A stretch of 64,000 bases of DNA from Sulfitobacter sp. W027 (GTDB taxonomy: Bacteria; Pseudomonadota; Alphaproteobacteria; Rhodobacterales; Rhodobacteraceae). Below are positions 33,725-41,479 of this stretch, one piece after another. Within the stretch, counting starts at the first letter, position 1. Every line of letters starts with the position of its first letter. The notes under the pieces were generated by a model that was not told where the DNA came from, made no database searches, and saw only the letters and a program-made list of their open reading frames with translations. Both the position numbers and the translations under genes were made by a program. The stretch covers positions 3,246,001 to 3,310,000 of the forward strand of contig NZ_CP083564.1 of NCBI RefSeq assembly GCF_025143985.1, in the 5' to 3' direction.

Positions 33725-34095
33725 GAGGAAGGCTCCTGCGGCAGGGTCAGAGGGGGGATACGCGCAAGGCTTTGCTTGCGAAAGATGACCGGACGTTCGC
33801 GCCATGGCACCAGCCCGTCTTGGGTGGCGGCATAGGCGGCGGCTCCGGCGAGGATGTCGGCGGCGTCTTCCTTGGTCAAGCGGCCATAGACATAGGACCA
33901 TTTGCCCGGCGCAGAAAGCGCCACGGCGGCGCCCTGCGAGCAGGCCGAAAGACATTGCACCGGCACGATTATTACGCCCTCGGGCGCGCCTGCGGCGTCG
34001 AGGGCGGCATGAAGCTGCGCGCCGGGGCGCGGTGCGTCTTCTTCCAGCACCTCGCCTGCGCGGCAGGTCATGCAGACATGTAGGGTCGTGCTCAT
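33721..34095 (-). CDS. DUF1636 ferredoxin-like protein, copy 2
   Basis: A 124-residue protein with LHVCMTCRAGE (Cys8, Cys11) and VQCLSACSQGAAVALSAPGKWSYVYGRL, the same CxxC...CxxxC plan and APGKxxYxxG block as the copy between cobA and cobF. It probably adopts a thioredoxin-like [2Fe-2S] ferredoxin fold. The ATGA overlap with cobW and its place at the head of the biosynthetic genes suggest a role in metal or redox supply. Overall identity to copy 1 looks low, so the two are likely old paralogs. Confidence 0.85.
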   Translation of the reverse strand: MSTTLHVCMTCRAGEVLEEDAPRPGAQLHAALDAAGAPEGVIIVPVQCLSACSQGAAVALSAPGKWSYVYGRLTKEDAADILAGAAAYAATQDGLVPWRERPVIFRKQSLARIPPLTLPQEPSS

Positions 34096-34167
34096 CGATC
34101 TGGTCCCATCGGGTTATGCGTGCCGGGTATGCGCTCCGGCCCGTTATGAAAAGGGGAAGCGAGGCGA

Positions 34168-34665
34168 TTATTCAACTGTCAGCACCTCGCGCGCGGTAAT
34201 CGGCGCACCGTTTACCGCCAAGGGGCGGTGGTCATTGGCGTTGAGCGTGACCTCAACCGTGACCTCGCCCTTGGGCAGATCAGGCAGATGCAGCCATGGG
34301 CCGTAGAGCCGCCCGATCTTGGCACCGTTAACATAGACATGGGCATGGCCCTCGCCCGGTTTGTGGTCGCCGCTGGCGTTTTGCGGCGCAAAGGCGAAGC
34401 CGTCGGTTTCCACGTAAAGATTATGGCCCGACATTGGGTCAGGTTTCACGCGGATCGCGAGGCTGGGGGCATCGCCTGCGGCAATGTCGATGGGTTGGCC
34501 GTGCATCCGCGCGTGATCCGCGCTGCCGTGGTCCATCCCGCCATGGGCGGCAGGGTCGCCGTGGTCATGGCCATCGAAGGTCACGCCGTTGCTTGCGGCG
34601 ATGGCAAAACCGATGCCACCGCCAAAGACCAACCCGATGGCGAAAAGCGCCAGTGATCTGTCCAT
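34168..34665 (-). CDS. Membrane-anchored His-rich protein of unknown family
   Basis: A 165-residue protein I do not recognise. Residues 5-24 (LALFAIGLVFGGGIGFAIAA) form one membrane anchor or uncleaved signal. A linker rich in His, Asp and Met follows (HDHGDPAAHGGMDHGSADHARMH, split by Gly and Ala). The remaining 100 residues look like a beta-rich domain (LYVETDGFAFAPQ, HAHVYVNGAKIGRLYGPWLHL). GGAGG lies six bases before the ATG. Position between cbtA and the DUF1636/cobW genes under a B12 riboswitch suggests periplasmic cobalt or other metal binding; that is inference. Confidence 0.75.
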   Translation of the reverse strand: MDRSLALFAIGLVFGGGIGFAIAASNGVTFDGHDHGDPAAHGGMDHGSADHARMHGQPIDIAAGDAPSLAIRVKPDPMSGHNLYVETDGFAFAPQNASGDHKPGEGHAHVYVNGAKIGRLYGPWLHLPDLPKGEVTVEVTLNANDHRPLAVNGAPITAREVLTVE

Positions 34666-34676
34666 CTTGACCTCCC

Positions 34677-35360
34677 TCAGGCGCTGCGTGCGCCTTCACG
34701 TTGCCAAAAGAACCCGGCGAAACTGCCCAGGAGCACCCATGCGGCAAGGCCGATGCCAAGCGCGCGGGCAGCAAACAGCGCGCCGATCTCGGTGGGCACC
34801 GGGCCGCTAAAGCTTTCGGGCTCGGGTGCGCCGACGATATGCGGGGCCATCAGCAGCACCGCCGCGCCGATCCACGCGCCCCAGCCAGTGCCGAAGGCCA
34901 GCAGCCAAAGCGCAACCAGCGCCGCGGCGGCTGTGGCAAACCACCAGATTTGCCGTGCGGTGATGTCCGCTGCGGCCACACCGGGCACCTCCGGCGCAAG
35001 GCTGAACCCCGGCGCGAGGTGGAAAGCGACGAAACCCGCCACGCCCCAAAGGATGCCCCAGCGGCCATCAATCACCGCGCCGCGCTCTTCGCCAAGGCTC
35101 ATCGCGGCCAAAAGGATCAGCGCATAGGCGGTATAGGTCAACATGGTGAAGATCAGGCTCAGCCCATCGCGTACGGCGTCGAAACCGGGCAGATCGGGGT
35201 GCGCGCTGACGGGGTCGGCCCCCAAATGCACCAGCGCGCCGGTCTCATAAAGCTCGGCATGAAGCAGAACGGGCTGCACGAAATAGAGTTGTAGCAGGCC
35301 GGTCAGCAAACCGGCAGAGGCCCCTGCAAATAGGGCGGAAGTCAGAAAACGTGAAAACAT
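34677..35360 (-). CDS. cbtA: CbtA family cobalt transporter subunit
   Basis: A 227-residue membrane protein with about five or six hydrophobic segments. FLTSALFAGASAGLLTGLLQLYFVQPVLLHAELYE is the CbtA N-terminus, and AAMSLGEERGAVIDGRWGILWGVAGFVAFHLAPG is the second conserved block. CbtA with CbtB forms a B12-regulated cobalt uptake system, assigned from genomics. AAGGA lies nine bases before the ATG. It follows cbtB after a 214-base gap that contains a large stem-loop. Confidence 0.9.
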   Translation of the reverse strand: MFSRFLTSALFAGASAGLLTGLLQLYFVQPVLLHAELYETGALVHLGADPVSAHPDLPGFDAVRDGLSLIFTMLTYTAYALILLAAMSLGEERGAVIDGRWGILWGVAGFVAFHLAPGFSLAPEVPGVAAADITARQIWWFATAAAALVALWLLAFGTGWGAWIGAAVLLMAPHIVGAPEPESFSGPVPTEIGALFAARALGIGLAAWVLLGSFAGFFWQREGARSA

Positions 35361-35514
35361 CGCAATGATCCTTGGATGCGAAATGATACTCAGCGCCGCG
35401 CGAAACGCGGGCCGAGGACATTACCCAGCCTCAAGATGTGCCAAAGCCCTCCCGACGCGGCGAACGGCGGGCGCGGGCAAAACAGCGAAAGGCAGGCATT
35501 GATAGAAAGGCAGA

Positions 35515-35559
35515 ATCACAGATAACCGGACTGCGTGATGGCAGCCCGGACCCTGTGAT
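35515..35559 (-). promoter_or_regulatory. Large stem-loop in the cbtB-cbtA gap
   Basis: ATCACAG at 35515-35521 pairs with CTGTGAT at 35553-35559; inside, CCGG pairs with CCGG and CTGC with GCAG around a GTGATG loop. It lies 16 bases after the cbtB stop on the transcript. There is no U tract, so it may be a processing or stability element, or a Rho-type end, that sets the cbtB:cbtA ratio. The rest of the gap (35361-35514) shows no gene. Confidence 0.45.
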
Positions 35560-35574
35560 ACCGAACACGGGCGC

Positions 35575-35745
35575 TTAGTGGCAGGGAAAGCCTGTCGCGT
35601 GGCGCACGTCATGGGCGGCATCATGCAGTGCTGCGGCCTGCACATGGCCGGTCAGCGCCATCAAAGCCACACCCAATACGGCGGCAAACAGCGCCGGTAC
35701 GAGTTTGCTGCGCGTGGCACCGGCGGTCTTAATCATTGTCGTCAT
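35575..35745 (-). CDS. cbtB: CbtB family cobalt transporter subunit
   Basis: A 56-residue single-pass membrane protein. LVPALFAAVLGVALMALTGHVQAAALHDAAHDVRHATGFPCH shows the CbtB plan: one transmembrane helix, then a His-rich tail ending near PCH, the proposed metal-binding end. AAGGAG (35758-35753) is seven bases before the ATG at 35745; the ATG at 35751 is only one base away, so 35745 is preferred. It is the first gene after the cobalamin riboswitch. Confidence 0.88.
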   Translation of the reverse strand: MTTMIKTAGATRSKLVPALFAAVLGVALMALTGHVQAAALHDAAHDVRHATGFPCH

Positions 35746-35758
35746 CTTCATTCTCCTT

Positions 35759-35776
35759 ACCGTCACACCCGACGGC
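35759..35776 (-). promoter_or_regulatory. Hairpin directly before the cbtB ribosome site (riboswitch expression platform)
   Basis: GCCGTC-GGGTGT-GACGGT on the minus strand forms a 5-bp stem plus a G-U pair, ending at the edge of the AAGGAG. Cobalamin riboswitches often form a kissing interaction with such a regulatory hairpin to hide the ribosome site. A partner such as the UGCCC of the aptamer is possible but pairs weakly. Confidence 0.45.
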
Positions 35777-35791
35777 ATCTAGCGTTTCATT

Positions 35792-35983
35792 CGCTTGGCA
35801 GGTCTCCTGGCTCGCGGGTCGTGGCCTTTGCCCGCCTTCCCCGTCCAAAAGGACAAGTGGCACGAGGGGCATTGGCTCACCGCTTACAGTCGCGGGGGCG
35901 GCTTCGGCTTCGGGGTCTTGCGACCCCTTACTGAATTCCCTTTTCGGTCCCACACCCAAAGGCGCTTCTCGGGACACCAAGCG
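35792..35983 (-). promoter_or_regulatory. Cobalamin (B12) riboswitch upstream of cbtB
   Basis: On the minus strand P1 is a perfect 7-bp pairing (CGCTTGG at 35983-35977 with CCAAGCG at 35798-35792). The aptamer core is clear: AAAAGGGAATTCAGT, GCCGCCCCCGCGACTGTAAG, GTGCCACTTGTCC, GGGGAAGGCGGG and the B12 box GAGCCAGGAGACCTGCC. It ends about 46 bases before the cbtB ATG, where a hairpin beside the ribosome site probably switches translation. High adenosylcobalamin should repress cbtBA and the downstream cob genes. Confidence 0.96.
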
Positions 35984-36172
35984 GGTTCAATTACGCATTT
36001 TCGACCCGCGTTGACAAGCCGCATTTGGCCCCTCACCCCCACTGCCGCGCGAAACGCCACGAGGCATACCGTATCTAGTAGATAAACATTGCTTAAACCC
36101 AGTATGCGGGTTGACCCAGAAGCCACGCACAGGGCACATTATCGGCTAGTTTCGGACGAAGGGCGGCGCTTT

Positions 36173-37183
36173 ATGAACAATGATACGGTCTCCGTCAGTC
36201 GGCCGGCTCTGAACGAAGACGTTCTTGGCAAGGTCGTGCGCTATGCCCGCTTACCATTGTGCATCACCGACCCGACGCAGCCGGACAATCCGATTGTCTA
36301 TGTCAACGAGGCTTTCACCGACCTTACCGGCTACCGCATGGAAGAGATCGTCGGTCAGAATTGCCGGTTTCTGCAAGGCCCGGACACGACACCCGAAAGC
36401 GTGGAGACGGTGCGCCAGATTCTCTTGGACCGCCGGGTTGATACGGTGGAAATCGTGAACTACCGCAAAGACGGCAGCCGCTTTGTGAACGCGCTGCAGC
36501 TTGGCCCGATCAATGATGAAGACGGCAAGCTGATCTATTTCTTCGGCTCCCAGCTTGATGTCTCTGAGCGTCGCCGGGTGGAGCGCGAACACCGCCAACT
36601 GGCAGACGATGAACTGCTGCACCGGCTGCGTAATATCGTTAATGTTATGACTGCCATGGTCCGCATTACCGCCCGAGAGGAGCCCAAGCCCGGAGCCTTT
36701 GCCGATAAAGTAATTGATCGGCTGTCAGCCTTGGGTGCTGCGCATTTCGACACGATTGGCCGCAGTGACCAGCAAGAGGTGGATTTCGAGACGTTGATGG
36801 GGCCGATCATGCGGGCATATACCTCAGCAACCGAAGAGCAGATCACCCTCTCTGGAGACAACCCGCTGATATCGCATCGGCTTGTCTCACCCCTGACGCT
36901 GGCCCTGCATGAATTGGCGACAAATGCGGTGAAACATGGATCGCTCAGCACGGAGAGCGGGCAGGTATCACTGGACATCGCGATCCTTCAAGCGCCTGCA
37001 CGTCTGCGTTTCGTTTGGCAGGAAATCGGGGGGCCGAAGGTGACCAAGTCTGATCGCGACAGCGGGTCGCGGATCATCCAATCGCTGACCCGCGCGGTCG
37101 GTGGCACTTTGCATTATGACTGGCAGCCCAAAGGATTGATCGCCACGGCGGAATTTCCGATGACGGCCACGGCGGACGGCTGA
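36173..37183 (+). CDS. LOV-domain HWE-family sensor histidine kinase
   Basis: A 336-residue soluble blue-light sensor kinase. The N-terminal LOV/PAS domain (about 18-130) contains GQNCRFLQG with the flavin-adduct cysteine at residue 64, plus YVNEAFTDLTGY and the PAC end FGSQLDVSERR. The kinase core has HRLRNIVNVMTAMVRIT with phospho-acceptor His150, then LALHELATNAVKHGSLS and FVWQEIGGP, as in HWE/HisKA_2 kinases. The ATG at 36173 is chosen over 36089 and 36104, which lack ribosome sites and extend toward the riboswitch. It is divergent from the cob operon, with no response regulator adjacent. Confidence 0.9.
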   Translation: MNNDTVSVSRPALNEDVLGKVVRYARLPLCITDPTQPDNPIVYVNEAFTDLTGYRMEEIVGQNCRFLQGPDTTPESVETVRQILLDRRVDTVEIVNYRKDGSRFVNALQLGPINDEDGKLIYFFGSQLDVSERRRVEREHRQLADDELLHRLRNIVNVMTAMVRITAREEPKPGAFADKVIDRLSALGAAHFDTIGRSDQQEVDFETLMGPIMRAYTSATEEQITLSGDNPLISHRLVSPLTLALHELATNAVKHGSLSTESGQVSLDIAILQAPARLRFVWQEIGGPKVTKSDRDSGSRIIQSLTRAVGGTLHYDWQPKGLIATAEFPMTATADG

Positions 37184-37186
37184 CCG

Positions 37187-38479
37187 TTAGACGATCACCT
37201 GCTGCGCGGTCTGTTCCCCCACACCGAAGACCCGCTTGTAGCGCGCAATCTCATCCGCCGGGCCCATCGCCTTGTTCGGGTTGTCCGAGAGTTTGACCGT
37301 AGGCCGCCCGTTGGCGCTGACCGCTTTGCAGACAAGGCTGAACGGCGCCAGCGCATCCTTCGGCACCAATCCGCGGAAGTCATTGGTCAGCAAGGTGCCC
37401 CAGCCGAAGGAGACTTTGGCCTTGCCCGCGAACTGCGCGTGCAACTCCTTAATCTTGTCCACGTCGAGCCCGTCGCTAAAAATCACCCGCTTTGTCGTCG
37501 GATCCTCCCCCCGCGTGCGCCACCAGTCGATGGCCGTTTGCGCCGCCGCGGCCGGATCACCGCTGTCGACGCGGATGCCGGTCCAGCCCGCCAGCCAATC
37601 CGGCGCGTGATCAAGGAAACCCTTGGTGCCGTAAGTGTCGGGCAAGATGATCCGCAGATTGCCGTCGTGTTCATCGTGCCAGTCCGACAGCACGTCATAG
37701 GGCGCGCGGGCGAGTTCAGCATCATCATCGGCCAGCGCGGCATAAACCATCGGCAACTCATGCGCGTTCGTACCAATCGCCTCAAGCTCACGCATCATAG
37801 CAATGCGGCAGTTAGAGGTGCCGGTGAACGCATTTCCCAGCCCCTCGTGCATCGCCTGCACGCACCAGTCTTGCCACAGGTATGAATGCCGCCGCCGGGT
37901 GCCAAAATCAGCGATCGAGAGGTTGTCCACTTCGCGCAGCGCTTCGATCTTTTCCCAGACGCGGGTCATGGCGCGGGCATAAAGCACCTGAAGCTCAAAC
38001 TTTCCCATCGGGTCCAGTGCTGCACGGCTGCGCAGTTCCATCAGCACGGCCAGCGCAGGGATCTCCCACAGCATGACCTCGTGCCACTTGCCCTCAAAGG
38101 TCAGCTCATATTGATCGCCCTTGCGTTCCAGATGATAGGGCGGCAGGCGCATGCCCTCAAACCACTCCATGAAATCGGAACGGAACATCTGCCGCTTGCC
38201 GTAGAAGGTATTGCCGCGCAGCCAAGTGCTTTCGCCGCGGCTGAGGCTAAGCGAGCGGATGTGATCCAACTGCTCGCGCAGTTCGCCTTCGTCGATCAGA
38301 TTGGCCAGCGGGATATGCGTGGAGCGGTTGATCAGGCTAAAGGTGACCTGTGTGTCCGGCTTGTTGCGAAACACCGATTGGCACATCAGCAGCTTGTAGA
38401 AATCCGTGTCGATCAGCGACCGCACGATGGGGTCGATCTTCCACTTGTGGTTATAGACGCGGGTGGCGATGTCGACCAT
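37187..38479 (-). CDS. pncB: Nicotinate phosphoribosyltransferase
   Basis: A 430-residue protein. SLIDTDFYKLLMCQSVFRN and VTFSLINRSTHI are the PncB N-terminus; FGTRRRHSYLWQDWCVQAMHEGLGNAFTGTSNC holds the conserved FGTRRR and TSN segments; WTGIRVDSGDP and VIFSDGLDVDKI form the phosphoribosyl-binding barrel. It makes nicotinate mononucleotide from nicotinate and PRPP in NAD salvage. AAGGA lies eight bases before the ATG, so the 18-residue upstream extension is rejected. The nicotinamidase gene is next upstream on the same strand. Confidence 0.96.
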   Translation of the reverse strand: MVDIATRVYNHKWKIDPIVRSLIDTDFYKLLMCQSVFRNKPDTQVTFSLINRSTHIPLANLIDEGELREQLDHIRSLSLSRGESTWLRGNTFYGKRQMFRSDFMEWFEGMRLPPYHLERKGDQYELTFEGKWHEVMLWEIPALAVLMELRSRAALDPMGKFELQVLYARAMTRVWEKIEALREVDNLSIADFGTRRRHSYLWQDWCVQAMHEGLGNAFTGTSNCRIAMMRELEAIGTNAHELPMVYAALADDDAELARAPYDVLSDWHDEHDGNLRIILPDTYGTKGFLDHAPDWLAGWTGIRVDSGDPAAAAQTAIDWWRTRGEDPTTKRVIFSDGLDVDKIKELHAQFAGKAKVSFGWGTLLTNDFRGLVPKDALAPFSLVCKAVSANGRPTVKLSDNPNKAMGPADEIARYKRVFGVGEQTAQQVIV

Positions 38480-38548
38480 GGGAGGTTCCTTATTGCATGC
38501 CCCTTCATGCCAAGGGGGCGGGCAGATGGGCAAGGGGAAAGCGGCGGA

Positions 38549-39145
38549 TCAGGCCAGCGTGACCCCGGCGGCGCGCATCCCTTCGCGGGATTGGCCAAGC
38601 GATCCGTCCAGATCAATCGCGCGGCAAAGCTCTTCGCGGACGTCTACCTTGAACCCCAGCTTCGCCGCATCCACAGCCGAGAAGTTCACGCAGAAATCCA
38701 GCGCCAGCCCGACCATGGTCAGCCGTTCAATCCCGCGCGTGCGCAGGTAGCCTTCAAGCCCCGTGGGGGTGCTGTGATCATTCTCAAAAAACGCCGAATA
38801 GCTGTCGATGTCGGGGTTAAAGCCCTTGCGGATGATCAGATCGGCCCGGTCTGTTTGCAGATCAGGATGGAACTGTGCGCCGATGCTGCCTTGGATGCAG
38901 TGATCGGGCCAGAGTACCTGCGGGCCGTAGGGCATGGTGACAACTTCATAAGGCGCATTGCCGTCATGCGAAGACGCGAATGACGAATGCCCCGCCGGGT
39001 GCCAGTCTTGCGTCAGAACAACCGCGTCAAACTCGGGCATCAGCGCGTTGATGCCGCGCAAAATCTCATCGCCTTGGGGCACTTCCAGCGCGCCACCGGG
39101 GCAGAAATCATTTTGGACATCGATCACGATCAGGGCATGGGTCAT
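38549..39145 (-). CDS. pncA: Nicotinamidase
   Basis: A 198-residue isochorismatase-fold hydrolase. HALIVIDVQNDFCPGGALEVPQGDEI has the catalytic Asp, VLTQDWHPAGHSSFASSHDG the metal-binding D-x-H-x-x-x-H region, LIIRKGFN the catalytic Lys, and MVGLALDFCVNFSAVDAAKLGF the nucleophilic Cys. It converts nicotinamide to nicotinate, the substrate of PncB, whose gene lies 69 bases downstream. Together they recycle NAD. Confidence 0.96.
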   Translation of the reverse strand: MTHALIVIDVQNDFCPGGALEVPQGDEILRGINALMPEFDAVVLTQDWHPAGHSSFASSHDGNAPYEVVTMPYGPQVLWPDHCIQGSIGAQFHPDLQTDRADLIIRKGFNPDIDSYSAFFENDHSTPTGLEGYLRTRGIERLTMVGLALDFCVNFSAVDAAKLGFKVDVREELCRAIDLDGSLGQSREGMRAAGVTLA

Positions 39146-39244
39146 GGGCAGTCTCCTTCGTTCAAAGGGGTAGGGCTGTGCATGGGGTAGGTCAATGGCA
39201 CGCCCCGGATTGAGCTTTGCGCCCGAAGCGCTTATTTGACGCTT

Positions 39245-40144
39245 ATGTATACCATTGCCGCCCTATATCACTTCACCCGTTTTGAAGATCCCGCCGCGCT
39301 CAAGCCTGCGCTGCTGGCGCTTTGCGAGGCGCAATCGGTCATGGGCACGCTGCTTTTGGCCCCCGAAGGGGTGAACGGCACGATCGCCGGACCGCGCACC
39401 GGAATCGACGCGGTGATCGCCCATCTGCGCGCCCTTCCCGGCTGCGCAGATCTAGAGTGGAAAGAGGCCACCAGCGACAAGCCGCCCTTCGGCAAAATGA
39501 AGGTCCGCATCAAACGCGAGATCGTCACCATGGGCCAGCCCGATGTCGATCCGCGCGTCAAGGTTGGGCATTACGTCGATCCCAAAGAGTGGAACGAGTT
39601 GATCCGCTCTCCCGATGTGGCGGTGATTGACACGCGCAACAACTACGAGGTTGCCATCGGCACCTTTGAAGGGGCGGTCGATCCGCAGACCGAAAGCTTC
39701 GGCGAATTCCCAGAGTGGTGGGAGGTGAACAAAGACCGTTTCCACAACAAGAAGATCGCGATGTTCTGCACTGGCGGCATCCGTTGCGAGAAATCGACCA
39801 ATTACCTCATTGATCAGGGCGTTGAGGATGTCTTTCACCTCAAAGGCGGCATTCTGAAATACCTCGAAGAAGTGCCCGAACAGGAAAGTACTTGGGAAGG
39901 CGATTGTTTTGTCTTCGACAACCGCGTCAGCGTCGGCCACGGGCTGCGCGAAGGGCCTCATATGCTCTGCCATGGATGCCGCCGCCCGATCCTGCCTGAA
40001 GACACGAAACATGCCGCTTATGAGGCTGGGGTGTCCTGTCATCAGTGTGCGGAAGAGACTTCGGAGGCTGACAAGGAACGATTCCGCGAACGTCAGCGCC
40101 AGATCATGTTGGCGAAAGAACGTGCCGCGCGGGAGCAGGGCTAA
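39245..40144 (+). CDS. trhO: tRNA uridine(34) hydroxylase, rhodanese-type (TrhO/YceA)
   Basis: A 299-residue protein. The N-terminal acylphosphatase-like domain (GTLLLAPEGVNGTIAGPRTGID, about 30-60) precedes a rhodanese domain (about 115-220) with catalytic Cys in IAMFCTGGIRCEKSTNYL. A Cys-rich C-terminal region follows (LCHGCRRPILPED...CHQCAEE), possibly a zinc site. TrhO makes 5-hydroxyuridine at the tRNA wobble position using oxygen. ATG 39245 begins the family motif MYTIAALYHF; a TTG three codons upstream is less likely. No strong ribosome site is visible. Confidence 0.94.
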   Translation: MYTIAALYHFTRFEDPAALKPALLALCEAQSVMGTLLLAPEGVNGTIAGPRTGIDAVIAHLRALPGCADLEWKEATSDKPPFGKMKVRIKREIVTMGQPDVDPRVKVGHYVDPKEWNELIRSPDVAVIDTRNNYEVAIGTFEGAVDPQTESFGEFPEWWEVNKDRFHNKKIAMFCTGGIRCEKSTNYLIDQGVEDVFHLKGGILKYLEEVPEQESTWEGDCFVFDNRVSVGHGLREGPHMLCHGCRRPILPEDTKHAAYEAGVSCHQCAEETSEADKERFRERQRQIMLAKERAAREQG

Positions 40145-40150
40145 AAGCCA

Positions 40151-41479
40151 TCAACGATCCGACAGCGCGAACCCCGCATAGGCAAAAGGCATGACCGCCC
40201 GGCGAAAGCGGCCCAACTCGAACCGCGCCAAGGGGGCGCGCATTGGGGCAGGATAGGGCCGGCCTGGCGTCTTTCCGCGCACCAAATCGGCCAAGAGCGC
40301 GCCGGAATAGCTCGCCATCGCCACGCCGTTCCCGTGGTAGCACAGGCCCGCGAACATCCCCGGCTGATCTGGCACTTCCCCCACAAAGGGCATCCGTTTG
40401 CGCGCGATACAGACCATGCCCGACCAGCCGTGCGGTGTCTCTACATCGCGCCACGCGGGGAACATCGCCTCGAAATCCGCCCGTGCGCGGCGCAGGGCGC
40501 GCGCCTCGGACGCCGGGTTAGACAGCAGCCCACCGCGCACGCCGAACAGCATGCGGTTGTCGGGCATCAGGCGGAAGTAATGAAGCAAGTGGCGGCTGTC
40601 ATAGCAGGCTTGCTGGCTCGTCCAGCCTTGGGCAGCCAGCTCGGCTTCGGTCATCGCGCGGGTGACGATCACGCTGGACTGCGTCGGCATGTAGCGCGCG
40701 GCAAGCCATGGCGGCAGGTCTTCGGAGGAATAGCCGTTGGTGGCGATGATAACGCGCTCGGCGCGGATGCGGCCCGTGGGGGTGGTGACATCGAATGCAC
40801 CATCACGCCGGGTCACGTCGAGGGCTGGGCTGTTTTGATAGATCACCGCTCCCGCCTCCTCGGCGGCCTGCGCCAAGGCGGTGATATACTTACGGGGGTT
40901 CAGGCCAAAGCCAATCGGCACGGTGATCGCGCCTTCGAAATCCGCATTCAGCCCTTCGGCAGCAAGGTCGGTCTTTTCGGTCAGCCGCGCCGTGACGCCG
41001 TAATTCTCTGCGTAATAGTCCAGCTTGCCGCGCATCTCATCGAAATCGCGGGGGCGGTGGGCAAGCTGGGTTTCGCCTTGGGAATGCCGGTCGACATCGA
41101 CACCGCGGGTGGTGATAAAATCCTCCACTTGCCGGACCGCGGCCAATTCGGCCTGCCGCCATGCAAGCCGCTCCTCCCGCCCGAATTTGCGATCAAGCGT
41201 GGCGTCATCCAACATCCCGCCGCCGAGACAACAAAAGCCCCCGTTGCGGCCAGATGCGCCAAAGCCCACGCGCTCGGCCTCCAGCACCGTGGCCCCTACC
41301 CCGGCCTGCGCCAAATGCAGCGCCGCGTTGAGGCCGGTGAACCCGCCGCCGATGATCACCACATCGGCCTGCGCGTCCCCTTGCTGCGCCGGACGATCCG
41401 GCGCGGCGCAGGTTTCATCCCACCAGCAGCCCGCGCGGGGTGCTTCGGAATAGGCGAAGGCCGGGTAGATGCGCCTCAT
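40151..41479 (-). CDS. FAD-dependent oxidoreductase, gamma-glutamylputrescine oxidase-like
   Basis: A 442-residue DAO-family flavoenzyme. The dinucleotide fold is DVVIIGGGFTGLNAALHLAQAG at about residues 39-60, followed by GFGASGRNGGFCCLGGGML, a PuuB-like block. RVIIATNGYSSEDLPPW and MFAGLCYHGNGVAMASYSG (FAD-binding C-terminal motif) are present. In PuuB the substrate is gamma-glutamylputrescine. Here the gene is coupled (ATGA overlap) to a putrescine-type ABC transporter, so a polyamine or derived amine substrate is likely. No gamma-glutamylputrescine synthetase is in the window. Confidence 0.88.
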   Translation of the reverse strand: MRRIYPAFAYSEAPRAGCWWDETCAAPDRPAQQGDAQADVVIIGGGFTGLNAALHLAQAGVGATVLEAERVGFGASGRNGGFCCLGGGMLDDATLDRKFGREERLAWRQAELAAVRQVEDFITTRGVDVDRHSQGETQLAHRPRDFDEMRGKLDYYAENYGVTARLTEKTDLAAEGLNADFEGAITVPIGFGLNPRKYITALAQAAEEAGAVIYQNSPALDVTRRDGAFDVTTPTGRIRAERVIIATNGYSSEDLPPWLAARYMPTQSSVIVTRAMTEAELAAQGWTSQQACYDSRHLLHYFRLMPDNRMLFGVRGGLLSNPASEARALRRARADFEAMFPAWRDVETPHGWSGMVCIARKRMPFVGEVPDQPGMFAGLCYHGNGVAMASYSGALLADLVRGKTPGRPYPAPMRAPLARFELGRFRRAVMPFAYAGFALSDR

